A DNA stretch of 64,000 bases from Boseongicola sp. (GCA_028824715.1 JAPPCV010000118.1:186001-250000); one strand, 5' to 3'. Shown: positions 1 through 8,950, numbered from the stretch's first letter. Notes: a model not told the origin generated them from the sequence alone. Made by a program: numbers and translations.

Positions 1-925
1 TGAGCTTCACTCCTGATGCCCGTGCGGCAACGTGTGGCATGTCGGGCCGCTTGTAGGGCACTTCCCTTCTGTCATGGCTGGCGTCAACGACCGCGGCGAA
101 CACGCTGGAGTGTGCAGAGGCTGCCACATGCCTCGACCATGCCTTCCTGAAGCCCGCGCACCGCGCGCACCAGCCGTTGCCTGTTCAATGAATCTCGCAC
201 CAAGACCATGATCCCTGGAAGCGATGCGGCCCGGCGCGCCGATGCATTTGGGCTTGAGACTGTCGCAATGTGTCGAATCCCATTTCAAGCCACATTGCGA
301 TCTACCCGACCCCGGCCCAGGGCGCCGCACGGTGTTCGACTCCTCGCAACCGACGGGAATTCGCGTGAGTGACCGCCGGGTCATCGGGACAAGACTTGGT
401 TGACTGGAGCGATTGAGCACGACACTTGCGGCGCAAGCTGGAAGGGCGGGTCTCCTGCCGATCCTCGACACCGCATTGCACGGCAACGCCGCAAGCCCGA
501 TATGCCAGGGCAAGACAAGACGAGGCGTCCGGGCGCAACTGCACGGCGAGGCGTTTGCGTTTGCAATCTCTGCTGACCCGTGAAGTGCGTGCGGGAGAGA
601 CCCGATGGTCACTCACGCACACGATTCCCCAACCGTTCCACACCCACGCAGGGCGTGCCAGCCGCGAGGTGTCACGGATGCCCGTCATGCGAGCAGTGTC
701 ATCGCTGCGGCCGGCATGACCTTCGGAACAGCGGCATGGGCCGCATCCGGCATCTCCCTGTCCAATGCAGCGACCGCCTGCGGTGCGTCCTGGGTCAGAA
801 CATGCACGCTGACCCCGTCTAGGAGAATCCCGGGACGATCGCCCTGCGGGCGGTTCTGCTGTTCGGCACGTCCTTCAGCAAGAAGATCAAGCGGAACGGA
901 TTGCCCACGGTCGCCGTCCCAATGG
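1..925. other. gene-free stretch, possible relics
   Basis: No convincing intact gene. On the minus strand 685-924 stays open in one frame with protein-like composition but has no usable start codon; I cannot name a family. Positions 541-584 match 35405-35450 (see repeat entry). Long open frames on both strands up to about 690 have arginine- and cysteine-rich, low-quality translations typical of non-coding GC-rich DNA. Confidence 0.5.
541..584 (+). repeat. dispersed repeat, copy A
   Basis: This 44-base stretch and 35405-35450 share the blocks GCACGGCGAG, GCGTTTGC, GGCAA/TGCAA and GCTGACCCGTGAA in the same order, with a two-base length difference. Similarity weakens over about 60 bases upstream. 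The second copy lies about 300 bases past a TnpB relic, so an insertion-sequence end or MITE remnant is possible (inference). Confidence 0.5.
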
Positions 926-2110
926 TCATTCCGCGGGGCCCAGATCGACGTTCAACCCGGTTTCCGTGGTTTCCCGCAGCATGGCCGGGCGACCGCAGGT
1001 GCTTTCGATGTCAACGAAGCGGCCAAGACCCGGGCTGCGTAGCATGCCTTGCATGACCTCGCAAACATGGAAGCCAAGTGCCCCGCCCGCCCGCGGCTCT
1101 CGCCGATCCAATGCGGCCTGCGCAAGCTCCGCAAGACCGACGCCTCGCGAATCAGAATTCAGGCCGTGCGTGCACTCGGCAACCTCCCAGTCAGCTGGCG
1201 CCTGTGGCCGTGGTCGCATCGTCCAGCGCGACGTCTCGCGGGTACGAATCCAGACGGGACCCTGGAAGACATTCGCACCGTCGCCGGGATCTGGATCGGG
1301 AATGCAAATCGTTCCCTCCGTTCCGTAGACTTCCAGACGCGGGGTCTCGCTGTCCCAGACGTCGAAACTCACCATCATCTGCCCAATCACGCCGGATTCG
1401 AACTCGAGCATGCTCAGGCAATGGGTGTCGACTTCCACCCGCATCATCTCGCCCTTTCGAGGGCCATTCTCGATCATGCGTTCGGGAAAGGTTCTGCGCG
1501 CCATGCCCGCAACGCGCCTGATGGGCCCTAGGCAGAAGACCATCGCCGCCAGATAGTAGGGACCCAAATCCAGCAGCGGGCCGCCACCCCTGGCGTAGTA
1601 GAAGTCAGGGTTCGGATGATGGCGCTCGACGCCATGGGTCGGCACAAAGGCCGAAATGCCGGTCGGCTCCCCGATAGCGCCCCTGTCCAGTAGCTTTCGC
1701 ACGGTCTGCCAGCGCCCGCCGAGGAAAGTGTCAGGCGCGCTGCCGACCAACAGGCCTTTGCGGGCCGCCAGATCAAGGATTCGTCGACCGTCTGCCAGGT
1801 CCGTGACGAAGGGCTTTTCGGTATGGACGTGCTTCCCAGCCTGCAGAGCCGCAAGGCTGATCTCCGCATGGGCCGCCGGGACCGTGAGATTCAGAATTCC
1901 ATCCACGTCCGGGTCGGCAATGATCTCTTGCGGAGTGGCGACGCGAGGCACGCCAAATTCGGCAGCCTTGACCGTGCTCGCGCCCATGTCCAGACTGCCG
2001 CATGCAACGATGTCCAACCCGATGAATTCCGCACAGTTCCGCAAGTAGATGCCGCTGATTCGGCCTGTTCCAATCAGCCCGACCCGGAAGGGTTTCGAGG
2101 AATCACTCAT
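926..2110 (-). CDS. Gfo/Idh/MocA family oxidoreductase
   Basis: NAD(P)-dependent dehydrogenase of the glucose-fructose oxidoreductase/inositol dehydrogenase family, 394 aa. The N-terminal Rossmann fold begins with GLIGTGRIS at about residues 10-18. The family EKP motif is seen as HTEKPF, and the C-terminal half has GGGPLLDLGPYY, typical of the substrate domain. The ATG at 2110 is chosen because it overlaps the stop of the upstream gene by eight bases (ATGAGTGA), a sign of translational coupling; the in-frame extension above it is not protein-like. It is the last gene of the operon that starts with the TRAP solute-binding protein at 7687. The substrate is unknown; a cyclic polyol or sugar acid is plausible from family and neighbours. 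Confidence 0.9.
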   Translation of the reverse strand: MSDSSKPFRVGLIGTGRISGIYLRNCAEFIGLDIVACGSLDMGASTVKAAEFGVPRVATPQEIIADPDVDGILNLTVPAAHAEISLAALQAGKHVHTEKPFVTDLADGRRILDLAARKGLLVGSAPDTFLGGRWQTVRKLLDRGAIGEPTGISAFVPTHGVERHHPNPDFYYARGGGPLLDLGPYYLAAMVFCLGPIRRVAGMARRTFPERMIENGPRKGEMMRVEVDTHCLSMLEFESGVIGQMMVSFDVWDSETPRLEVYGTEGTICIPDPDPGDGANVFQGPVWIRTRETSRWTMRPRPQAPADWEVAECTHGLNSDSRGVGLAELAQAALDRREPRAGGALGFHVCEVMQGMLRSPGLGRFVDIESTCGRPAMLRETTETGLNVDLGPAE

Positions 2111-2915
2111 TCTCGTCTCGTTCTTCGTACTCGGGCAGATACTTCGGCGGCATGGGGCCCTTGTTGCGTCCACCCTGTTGCATCTGTTCCCAGCCATGAG
2201 CCAACACGCCGACCGAGCGGCTAAGGCAAAACAGACCGCGCGACAGCGGTGCGGGAAAGTCGAGTTCGCAGAAAATCACCGCAGTGGCACCGTCGATGTT
2301 CATGGCAATGGAAGCGCCACGCTCTCTGCCGATTTCGAATTGCACGGCTTCTCCGATGTCGGCGAATCGCCCGGAAACGGTGCCTTCCGACGCCGCCTGC
2401 CGCACTAGTTCCATGAGGCGGGGCGCGCGCGGGTCGACCGGCTTGTGAAAGCGGTGTCCAAAGCCCGAAACGGCTTTGCCGTGGATCTCTCGCCAAGCCA
2501 CGATGCCGTCGATCGTCGCGGTTTCGAGATCCGCGCCCTCGTCGAGCCGTTCTGCGATGTCGTGGTAGAGTTCGGCGCATTGCTCTCCGGCACCGCCATG
2601 TATGTCGCCAAGCATGTTGACGCCCGTGGCCAAGACACTGTTGAGCCCTACCCCACAGGTAGCCGCCATCCTCGCGGCCGCGATGGAGGGCGCCTGCGGC
2701 CCGTGATCGACACCTGCCACCAACGCGCACTCCAATAGTGCCGCCTGTTCCGGCGACGGCAACTCACCCTTCGTCATCAGCCAGATCATCTCGCCGAAGC
2801 TGACATTGCCGATCAACTCCTCAACAGGTCGACCGCGAAATGCGATACGGCCTGGCGCCATGTCAATGATAGACGTGCGCCACCATTGACGCATCGCCTG
2901 CACATCTTTGCTCAT
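2103..2915 (-). CDS. citryl-CoA lyase-like protein (short citrate synthase family)
   Basis: 270 aa, much shorter than citrate synthase (about 380-430 aa) and in the size range of citryl-CoA lyase proteins. The citrate-synthase catalytic trio appears conserved: His106 in DIHGGAGEQC, His154 in GFGHRFHK followed by DPRA, and Asp209 in NIDGATA. The family cleaves or forms C-C bonds between an acyl-CoA and a keto acid; citryl-CoA to acetyl-CoA plus oxaloacetate is the named reaction, but the substrate here is unproven. Start overlaps the stop of the upstream fusion gene by four bases (ATGA). Being in an operon with a QuiC-like protein and two MocA-type dehydrogenases, it may act late in breakdown of a ring or polyol compound (inference). 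Confidence 0.8.
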   Translation of the reverse strand: MSKDVQAMRQWWRTSIIDMAPGRIAFRGRPVEELIGNVSFGEMIWLMTKGELPSPEQAALLECALVAGVDHGPQAPSIAAARMAATCGVGLNSVLATGVNMLGDIHGGAGEQCAELYHDIAERLDEGADLETATIDGIVAWREIHGKAVSGFGHRFHKPVDPRAPRLMELVRQAASEGTVSGRFADIGEAVQFEIGRERGASIAMNIDGATAVIFCELDFPAPLSRGLFCLSRSVGVLAHGWEQMQQGGRNKGPMPPKYLPEYEERDENE

Positions 2916-4798
2916 GCCTGCGCCCTTGCCTTGCTGCAGCGCATCTGCGCCGCCAGCCGGATCGGAGCATTTCGAGCCCCATAGCCTTGATAGCCGCCCT
3001 TGCGCTGCACCATCTCGAAGAAGAATCCGTTGAATATGGGAAGGCTGTAGATCTGGAAATACTCCGCTTGCCCGTCGCGGTCATAAAGAATGTGACCGTA
3101 GCGCAACGCGTCGGTCAATTCCTGCGACAGACCGAATCGAACCTTGAGATCGTCAAAATAGTTGCCTGCAATTTCAAGGCGCCGAAAGTTTGAGGCGGCA
3201 AGCTGATCTGACGTCTCGAAGATGTCGTCGCTCAAGAAGGCGATGTGCTGCACGCCGGCACCGAATCCGTCGGCCAGAAAGGCACCTGCGAAAGTGCGCC
3301 GCTCTCTGGCGCCATTGAGATTGAGACGCACTTCGCCCTCCGGACTTGCCAGTGCCTGACTGAGGATGACTCCAGAAGGGTCCGCCACGTCAACGACCTG
3401 CGCTTTCTCCATTTGGAACGTGGACGTGTAGTAGGTGAGCCAGCTTTGCATCTCCTGATAGCGCATGGTCTGGGCAACGTGGTCGACCCGTCTGAGCCCT
3501 GCCGGCCGACTGGCTTGAGATTTGGGAACGGGGTCGAACTCAATGTCCCACACGCGATGCAAGTCTGACTTCTCGTCAATGAAGTGCACCACCGTGCCGC
3601 CTACCCCCTCGATTGCGGGAATGTCCAGTTCTCCCGCGCCTACAGGCTGCGACAGTTCTGGCGTGCCAAGTCGAGTCGCGCGAGCAACGGTTTGGCCGGC
3701 ATCCCGTACGCGCAAGCCCATGTCGCAGACGCATGGACCGTGCTCGGCAAACGCTTCGGAGGCAAACCCGCTGGCCTCCGAATTCAACACGATGTTGACC
3801 GCGCCCTGGCGCCAAAGTTCGACGGACTTGGAGATATGCCGACGCTCCTTTCGAAACGACATGCAGCGCAACATCTCGGACAGGGTCCTGCGGCCGGCAT
3901 TGTCCACGGCGAATTCAATGAACTCGATCCCGGTCGGGTAGACGCGCGGCGGCAGTTCCGGCAAGGGTCTCGCCAGAGCCGGCTCCGTCTGCGCCACTTC
4001 GTCCAGAAGCGACACCAAGGCGCGATAGCCGTCGCGTGCATGGGAATCGTGACTGTCTGCAGCACTTGCGCCCATCCTTGCGATGGACCATGGACCGCCG
4101 TATCCCGCACGGGACAAGATTCGCACGAAACTTGAGAGGTTCAGGCAGCCCTGTCCCGGCAGCAGCCCGAAGTGGCTATTCTGCCGAATGGCGCCTAGGT
4201 CGCGCGCGGGTGCATCAGAAAGCTGCACATGGAAGATGCGTTCCACCTCGATGTCGCGAAGACGCGCGGCCTGCGAGCCGTCGACAAGCGAAAAAAGGGA
4301 GTTGAGCGCCAAGCCGAGGTGCGGGCTGTTCACTGCCTCGACAACCTCCAAAGCATGCAGCTCGGTGCGAATGCTCTTGGCCCAGGGCAGTGCAATCAGT
4401 GCCGCGCGGCACCCGGCCTTGCCCACACGGTCGGCCAGCTCCGAGAAGTCGGCATCAATCACTTCCGGGTCCGAATTCGAACTCTCGCGCGTGGTCGATC
4501 CGACGAGAAGTGTCGTCGCACCAAGTTCGACCATCAGTTCGAGCTTCTTGTCCAGCCTTGCAAGGGCGACCTCACGCTCGGAGCCCTTCAGCCCCTCGAA
4601 ATCTTGAAGGTGCTGGAAGATGTCGATGCTCAACCCCAAGGAAGCAGCCCTGACGGCCACATCGCGCGCGGTGCCCGCAAATCCTGTCAAGTCGGGCTCG
4701 TACAGTTCCACACCCGAGAAACCGGCCTCAGCAATCGCATCCAACTTGGTTGGCAGGTCGCCGGGAACAGAAGTTGTGGCGATGATCAGGCGTGTCAT
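2912..4798 (-). CDS. QuiC-like TIM-barrel/HPPD fusion, dehydratase site degenerate
   Basis: 628 aa. Residues 1-270 form an AP-endonuclease-2 type TIM barrel related to 3-dehydroshikimate dehydratase QuiC; residues 285-628 are a 4-hydroxyphenylpyruvate dioxygenase-like (VOC) module. QuiC1 binds its metal through Glu, Asp, Gln and Glu. From alignment to my recollection of that family, here the first Glu becomes Ile135 (ALIALPW), the Asp becomes Asn166 and the following His becomes Phe169 (LNSLF), and the last Glu becomes Ala240 (SIARMG); only Gln192 (HVQLSDAP) remains. The HPPD ligands look intact: His440 (RVDHV), His518 (VQHIAF) and Glu595 (FFFEMVQ). Dehydratase activity is therefore doubtful, and a dioxygenase or other role is possible. 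Start at 4798 overlaps the DctM stop (ATGA). Confidence 0.8.
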   Translation of the reverse strand: MTRLIIATTSVPGDLPTKLDAIAEAGFSGVELYEPDLTGFAGTARDVAVRAASLGLSIDIFQHLQDFEGLKGSEREVALARLDKKLELMVELGATTLLVGSTTRESSNSDPEVIDADFSELADRVGKAGCRAALIALPWAKSIRTELHALEVVEAVNSPHLGLALNSLFSLVDGSQAARLRDIEVERIFHVQLSDAPARDLGAIRQNSHFGLLPGQGCLNLSSFVRILSRAGYGGPWSIARMGASAADSHDSHARDGYRALVSLLDEVAQTEPALARPLPELPPRVYPTGIEFIEFAVDNAGRRTLSEMLRCMSFRKERRHISKSVELWRQGAVNIVLNSEASGFASEAFAEHGPCVCDMGLRVRDAGQTVARATRLGTPELSQPVGAGELDIPAIEGVGGTVVHFIDEKSDLHRVWDIEFDPVPKSQASRPAGLRRVDHVAQTMRYQEMQSWLTYYTSTFQMEKAQVVDVADPSGVILSQALASPEGEVRLNLNGARERRTFAGAFLADGFGAGVQHIAFLSDDIFETSDQLAASNFRRLEIAGNYFDDLKVRFGLSQELTDALRYGHILYDRDGQAEYFQIYSLPIFNGFFFEMVQRKGGYQGYGARNAPIRLAAQMRCSKARAQA

Positions 4799-6090
4799 CC
4801 CCCGTATCCGAAGAGCCTTGGCAGCCAAAGCACGACTTCCGGAACCAGGATCAGGAAGAGAAGTGCCGCAATCAACACTGCAAGGAACGCCCAAATCTCC
4901 CCGATGATCTCCTTCAGAGGTATGCCGGTGACCGCGTTGATGACGAAGAGAAGTATGCCATAGGGCGGCGTGATCAGTCCGATCATCGAGTTGACGACGA
5001 CCAACACGCCGAAATGCACCAGATCGATGCCGAGCGCCTCGCAAGTCGGGATGAAGAGCGGCACGATCACGAGGATGATTGTCGTCGCGTCAAGGACGCA
5101 GCCAAGAAGCAGAATGAGCACGTTTACCGCCAGCAGAAACAGAAGCGGGTGCACCTCAAGCCCGGTGAGTGCGTTCGACATCATCGCCGGGATGTTCTCG
5201 GAGATCACGATGAAGTTCAGGATCAGCGCGCCCCCGATCACGACACCCACCGCGGCCGATGATCTCGCGCTCTCCACGAGTATTTCGTAGAGCGTCTTGA
5301 TCGACAGCGCGCGGTAGAAGAAGGCCGCAAGCAGCAGCGCATAGAATGCGGCGACGGCGGCCGCCTCGGTCGGCGTGGTAACACCGCCATAGATGCCGTA
5401 GAGCAGGATCACCGGCATCAAGAGCGCCGGAACGGCCCGGCCCGTTACGCGCGGCAGCTTGCGCAGCGGGACAGGTGTTTCCATGGCAAAGCCGCGACGG
5501 GTGGAAATGACGTAGTTCATCGACATCAGCACCGCGCCCATCACAAGTCCCGGAACAATGCCTGCGAGGAACAAGGCCCCGATGGAGCTGTTCGAGACCA
5601 GCGCATACAGCACCATCGGAATCGACGGCGGAATGATCGGACCGATCGTGGCGGTCGCGGCCGTGATCGCGGCAGCGTATCCGCGGCTGTAGCGCCCTCC
5701 CTTGGTCATCATTTCGATGATGATCTTGCCGATGCCGCTTGCGTCCGCGACTGCCGATCCGGACATGCCGGAGAAAATCAGGGAAGCCATGACGTTCACG
5801 TGGCCGAGTCCGCCCCGGAACCGACCGACAACCGCGACGCAGAAGTTCAACAGGCGGTCACTGATCGTGCCGGCGTTCATGATGTTTGCCGCCACGATGA
5901 ACAACGGCACAGCAAGAAGGATGAAGCTCTTGTACAGGCCTTGAAGAATCTTCTCGCCGGTCAGGGCGAGGTCCATGCCCGCCATGCCCAGGTACACGGT
6001 CGCGGCAAGCATGATCGAATAACCGATGGGCGTGCCGATCCCGGCAAGGCCGAAGAGAGTGATGATGCAGAGGGCAAGCTCGAGGCTCAT
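4795..6090 (-). CDS. TRAP transporter large permease (DctM family)
   Basis: 431 aa membrane protein of the DctM/SiaM-large family with about 12-13 hydrophobic segments along its whole length. It is the sodium- or proton-coupled translocating subunit of a tripartite ATP-independent periplasmic transporter in the inner membrane. Family-typical segments include GMSGSAVADASGIG and IGPIIPPSIPMVLY. Start overlaps the stop of the DctQ gene by four bases, and the stop overlaps the start of the QuiC-like gene, so the order is dctP-Q-M followed by catabolic genes. The substrate is probably what the downstream enzymes degrade, an organic acid or cyclic polyol acid (inference). Confidence 0.93.
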   Translation of the reverse strand: MSLELALCIITLFGLAGIGTPIGYSIMLAATVYLGMAGMDLALTGEKILQGLYKSFILLAVPLFIVAANIMNAGTISDRLLNFCVAVVGRFRGGLGHVNVMASLIFSGMSGSAVADASGIGKIIIEMMTKGGRYSRGYAAAITAATATIGPIIPPSIPMVLYALVSNSSIGALFLAGIVPGLVMGAVLMSMNYVISTRRGFAMETPVPLRKLPRVTGRAVPALLMPVILLYGIYGGVTTPTEAAAVAAFYALLLAAFFYRALSIKTLYEILVESARSSAAVGVVIGGALILNFIVISENIPAMMSNALTGLEVHPLLFLLAVNVLILLLGCVLDATTIILVIVPLFIPTCEALGIDLVHFGVLVVVNSMIGLITPPYGILLFVINAVTGIPLKEIIGEIWAFLAVLIAALLFLILVPEVVLWLPRLFGYGG

Positions 6091-6647
6091 ACGGCGTCCT
6101 CCCCATGACGAATTGCGGGCGGCTCGGGCTCGTGTCCCGGAATTTCGTGATCGTCGTCAGGCGGCCCGCTACGAAGGACGACGATGAATCGCCAGCCATA
6201 GCGGAGGATCAGCATCACCATGAAGATCGCGTAAATCGAGAAGATCGTGCGCATCGGAATCTTGGTGCCCGTGAAGGGATTCTTCACCGTGGTCGTCTTT
6301 CGGATCTTCATCCAGTCGATGTAGTCCCAGGTAGGCAAGAGCGCCCACCCCATGCCAACCACGATCGAAGCGCAAGCGATCAGCGCAAGAATCTGCCGCA
6401 GCCGCCGCGGCGCTGCAAGATAGAAGATGTCAAAGGTCACGTGTTCCTTCTCGCGCACGAGAAAGGCACAGCCGAAGAACACGATCCATACCCAAAGGAT
6501 AAGGCACAGCTCGAGCGTCCAGCCAAAGGGCGTGAGCAGCACGTAGCGCGAGAAGATTTGCAAGAGAAACGTGAGAAACACCGCCGCCAGCATCGTGGCG
6601 GCGATGAACTCTGTGCCGCGGGTGAACCACTTGACGACTGATCGCAT
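6087..6647 (-). CDS. TRAP transporter small permease (DctQ family)
   Basis: 186 aa, four predicted membrane helices, the normal size for DctQ small subunits, which associate with DctM. The motif WTLELCLILWVWIVFFG matches the family. Start at 6647 is preceded by a strong Shine-Dalgarno site (AGGAGG, about five to six bases upstream). The charged C-terminal tail (PPDDDHEIPGHEPEP) is cytoplasmic-looking. Middle gene of the TRAP trio. Confidence 0.92.
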   Translation of the reverse strand: MRSVVKWFTRGTEFIAATMLAAVFLTFLLQIFSRYVLLTPFGWTLELCLILWVWIVFFGCAFLVREKEHVTFDIFYLAAPRRLRQILALIACASIVVGMGWALLPTWDYIDWMKIRKTTTVKNPFTGTKIPMRTIFSIYAIFMVMLILRYGWRFIVVLRSGPPDDDHEIPGHEPEPPAIRHGEDAV

Positions 6648-6676
6648 GGCCGATCCTCCTGCGGTTGAACCGGGGC

Positions 6677-7687
6677 TTAGTTGCCCAGCGCGTTGATTTT
6701 CTCGAGTACGCCTTCCGGCCACGCTGCTGCAAATTCGCTGCCGATGTACTGTGCTTGTACATGGTTCCGGAATGCATCCAGATCAGGCGTGTAGACCTCG
6801 ACGCCCTGACCGCGAATGAAGTCGGCGAGGTTGCTCTCCTTCTCAAGTTGCTTCAGCCGACCCACCGCGGCCGCTGCATCCGCGGCACGCTGGACAGTGA
6901 CCTTTTGATCCGGATCAAGGCTGTCCCACGTCTCTTTCGAGAAGGCGATGTAATTCAAGTCGACCAAGTGCGACGTCAAGGAGATCTGCTTGGTCACCTC
7001 GTAGAACTTGGCGTCCACGACTGTCGGCAGCGGGTTGTCTTGCCCGTCGACGGCACCGGTCGAAAGCGCCGTGTAGACTTCGGTGAATGCCATCGGCGTG
7101 GGCGACGCGCCCAATGCGGCTCCCAGGAATTGCCAAGCGTCCGTGCCGGGCATGCGGATGTTCACGCCCGCCAAATCGGCCGGCGTCTGCACATCCACTT
7201 CCGAGCGCGGCTGCCGCAGGTTTACGTGCCGACGGCCCAGATACATGACCGACAAGAGCTTCACGCCCAGCTCGTCTTCAACCTTCTGCTTGAATGGATC
7301 CATCAGCGCGTCGTTGAAGACGCGCACCTGATGCGCAGCGTCCTGATGGACATAGCCCGTAGCAAAAATCGAGAACTCGGGAAAGAACTGGGCAAGCTCC
7401 TGCGCGGAGGCAATCGACATGGTCAGGTTGCCACGGCTGATCGCCTCGAGTTCGGTGCCCTGCGCGAACAGCGTGCCGTTGTAGCCTGGCTGGTAATCCG
7501 CGAATTCGGCAATCATCGGCGCGAATACTTCGGCCATGGCGATGGAGCGCTGGTCGGTCTCGGACCCCGACGTGGCGAGCGTAAAGGTCATCTTGTGGTC
7601 ATCGGCCAGGGTCGGCGCGTACATGCTGACAACAAGGCCAAGCGCATATAGCGAAGCCGTAGCCGCACGGCGAGTCATTTTCGTCAT
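6677..7687 (-). CDS. TRAP transporter solute-binding protein (DctP family)
   Basis: 336 aa periplasmic receptor that captures the ligand and hands it to DctQM. N-terminal signal peptide runs from MTKMTRRAA through a hydrophobic core to about ADDH. The central part has the DctP signature arginine region (VNIRMPGTDAW) and GMPFTEVYTAL-like AFTEVYTALSTGAVDGQDNP, where the Arg and Asn contact a ligand carboxylate in characterised members. First gene of the six-gene operon; a promoter and an operator-like palindrome lie just upstream. ATG at 7687 has a GGGAG site upstream; an internal ATG three codons in is an alternative. Confidence 0.93.
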   Translation of the reverse strand: MTKMTRRAATASLYALGLVVSMYAPTLADDHKMTFTLATSGSETDQRSIAMAEVFAPMIAEFADYQPGYNGTLFAQGTELEAISRGNLTMSIASAQELAQFFPEFSIFATGYVHQDAAHQVRVFNDALMDPFKQKVEDELGVKLLSVMYLGRRHVNLRQPRSEVDVQTPADLAGVNIRMPGTDAWQFLGAALGASPTPMAFTEVYTALSTGAVDGQDNPLPTVVDAKFYEVTKQISLTSHLVDLNYIAFSKETWDSLDPDQKVTVQRAADAAAAVGRLKQLEKESNLADFIRGQGVEVYTPDLDAFRNHVQAQYIGSEFAAAWPEGVLEKINALGN

Positions 7688-7730
7688 GGTCTTCTCCCTT
7701 GGAATGCACGTCTCAAGGACGTAACGGCAC

Positions 7731-7758
7731 TCTATAACAGATCATTTACCGTTTGCAA
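7731..7758 (-). promoter_or_regulatory. probable sigma-70 promoter of the TRAP operon
   Basis: On the minus strand TTGCAA (7758-7753) and TATAGA (7736-7731) are separated by 16 bases, a fair match to -35 and -10 elements, 44 bases or more upstream of the DctP start. The palindrome at 7771-7783 lies 12 bases above the -35 box. Confidence 0.45.
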
Positions 7759-7770
7759 GATGTTTTTCAT

Positions 7771-7783
7771 AATATCTGATATT
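7771..7783. promoter_or_regulatory. operator-like palindrome AATATCTGATATT (TRAP operon)
   Basis: Perfect 6+1+6 inverted repeat, AATATC-T-GATATT, directly upstream of the TRAP operon promoter and overlapping the first base of the preceding gene's stop codon. Two near copies occur at 8938-8950 and 8958-8970. The nearby GntR/FCD gene at 9761 is the obvious candidate to bind it (inference from position and shared motif). Confidence 0.6.
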
Positions 7784-8865
7784 TATGGAATTGCTGTTCC
7801 GCTCTGCGCGGAAGCGCCACTGGATGCGGTGATCTTCACGTCTCGGCCGGTCTTTGCGGACAGGGCCACGGCCTCGACAGCCTCCAGGGATTTCAAGCCC
7901 TCCACGCCTGGGACCAGTGGAGCTTCTTTGCCAGCGATCACCCGGGCAAAATGTGCCATCTGCGCGGCAAGCGGACCCTCCATCCGGCACGTCAGGGTGC
8001 GCGCCGAGATGGGCGTCCACCAATCAGGGTCGCCGTCGTGCCGCCATACGCGCAGATCCGGCAAGGACAGACCGCCTTCCGATCCTCCAATGAGATAGCA
8101 ACTCTCCGATGTTGCAGGATAGACTTGGTTTTCGCGTGCGGTCAGTTCCCAGCTCCAGGGTGCAACGATGCTGTCCGAGACGCTGATCGTGGCGATGGCG
8201 CCCGATGCGAAACGCAGCACGGCCGTTGCAAGATCTTCATTCTCGAAGCCCCGCCTGGACGGCACGGCCACGGCCTGGACCGCATCCACCTCTCCGCAAA
8301 AGTGCCTTAGCAGATCAACGTCATGCACCAGGTTTACCGAGATCGGCCCTGCCCCCTTGCGCCGCCGCCAGGGCGCCTTCTCGAAATAGTGGTCAGGCTT
8401 GTAGAACCAGCACGTGGCCTGAATCGCTCGGATGTCTCCAACTGCACCCGCATCAATCGCCGCCTTGGCAGCCCGCACCGTACCGTTGTATCTTCGGTGG
8501 TGGCCTACCAGAAGGGGCACGTCGGCAGAATTCGCGGCGTCAATGAGAACTCTTGCGTCCGTCGACGTAACCGCGACCGGCTTCTCTATGAGAACTGGCC
8601 GCCCCGCGTCAATGCACGTCAGGCCTTGATCGATGTGCAGGGGCGTCGGCGTCGCCAAAACGATGCCGTCCGGAGCCTCCGCCTCAATCATGTCAGGCAG
8701 ACTAGAATAGACCGACGCTCCCAATGCTGCCGCTGCCGCGTGGCTCTTCTGGTCTTGATCGACAACGGCCGCCAGTGCCAGTTCAGGCGCCCGTCGAACA
8801 ACCTCTGCATGGCGGCGTCCTATGAGACCGAAGCCCACAATGGCGATTCGCGTGCGAGACGGCAT
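7783..8865 (-). CDS. Gfo/Idh/MocA family oxidoreductase (second copy)
   Basis: 360 aa NAD(P)-dependent dehydrogenase. Rossmann motif GFGLIGRRHAE lies at about residues 11-21, the EKP motif in VLIEKPVAV, and GHHRRYN is a common signature in this family. It differs clearly from the paralogue at 926-2110. ATG at 8865 has an AAGGAA site eight bases upstream; an out-of-frame ATG just above it is not used. It is transcribed towards the TRAP operon but separated from it by its own gap with an operator, so it is probably a separate unit controlled by the tandem sites at 8938-8970. Substrate unknown. Confidence 0.9.
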   Translation of the reverse strand: MPSRTRIAIVGFGLIGRRHAEVVRRAPELALAAVVDQDQKSHAAAAALGASVYSSLPDMIEAEAPDGIVLATPTPLHIDQGLTCIDAGRPVLIEKPVAVTSTDARVLIDAANSADVPLLVGHHRRYNGTVRAAKAAIDAGAVGDIRAIQATCWFYKPDHYFEKAPWRRRKGAGPISVNLVHDVDLLRHFCGEVDAVQAVAVPSRRGFENEDLATAVLRFASGAIATISVSDSIVAPWSWELTARENQVYPATSESCYLIGGSEGGLSLPDLRVWRHDGDPDWWTPISARTLTCRMEGPLAAQMAHFARVIAGKEAPLVPGVEGLKSLEAVEAVALSAKTGRDVKITASSGASAQSGTAIP

Positions 8866-8937
8866 GTTTCATGTTCCTTGTGACCACAGTTCCCGATTGA
8901 TGCAGGACACTAGACGCAAAGCCGATGGCAGTGCAAT

Positions 8938-8950
8938 AATATCTGATACT
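8938..8950. promoter_or_regulatory. operator-like site AATATCTGATACT
   Basis: One mismatch to the perfect palindrome at 7771-7783. It lies 73 bases upstream of the second MocA-family gene and 20 bases, centre to centre, from the next copy, so both face the same side of the helix. Confidence 0.55.

Noticed and set aside
2912-5044. Longer start for the QuiC-like gene at 5044
   Set aside because: The first 82 residues would overlap DctM coding sequence deeply and are not family-like; ATG 4798 overlaps the DctM stop neatly.
6665-7651. 328-codon plus-strand frame over the DctP gene
   Set aside because: Composition (many Arg, His) and opposition to a clear TRAP binding protein show it is a shadow.
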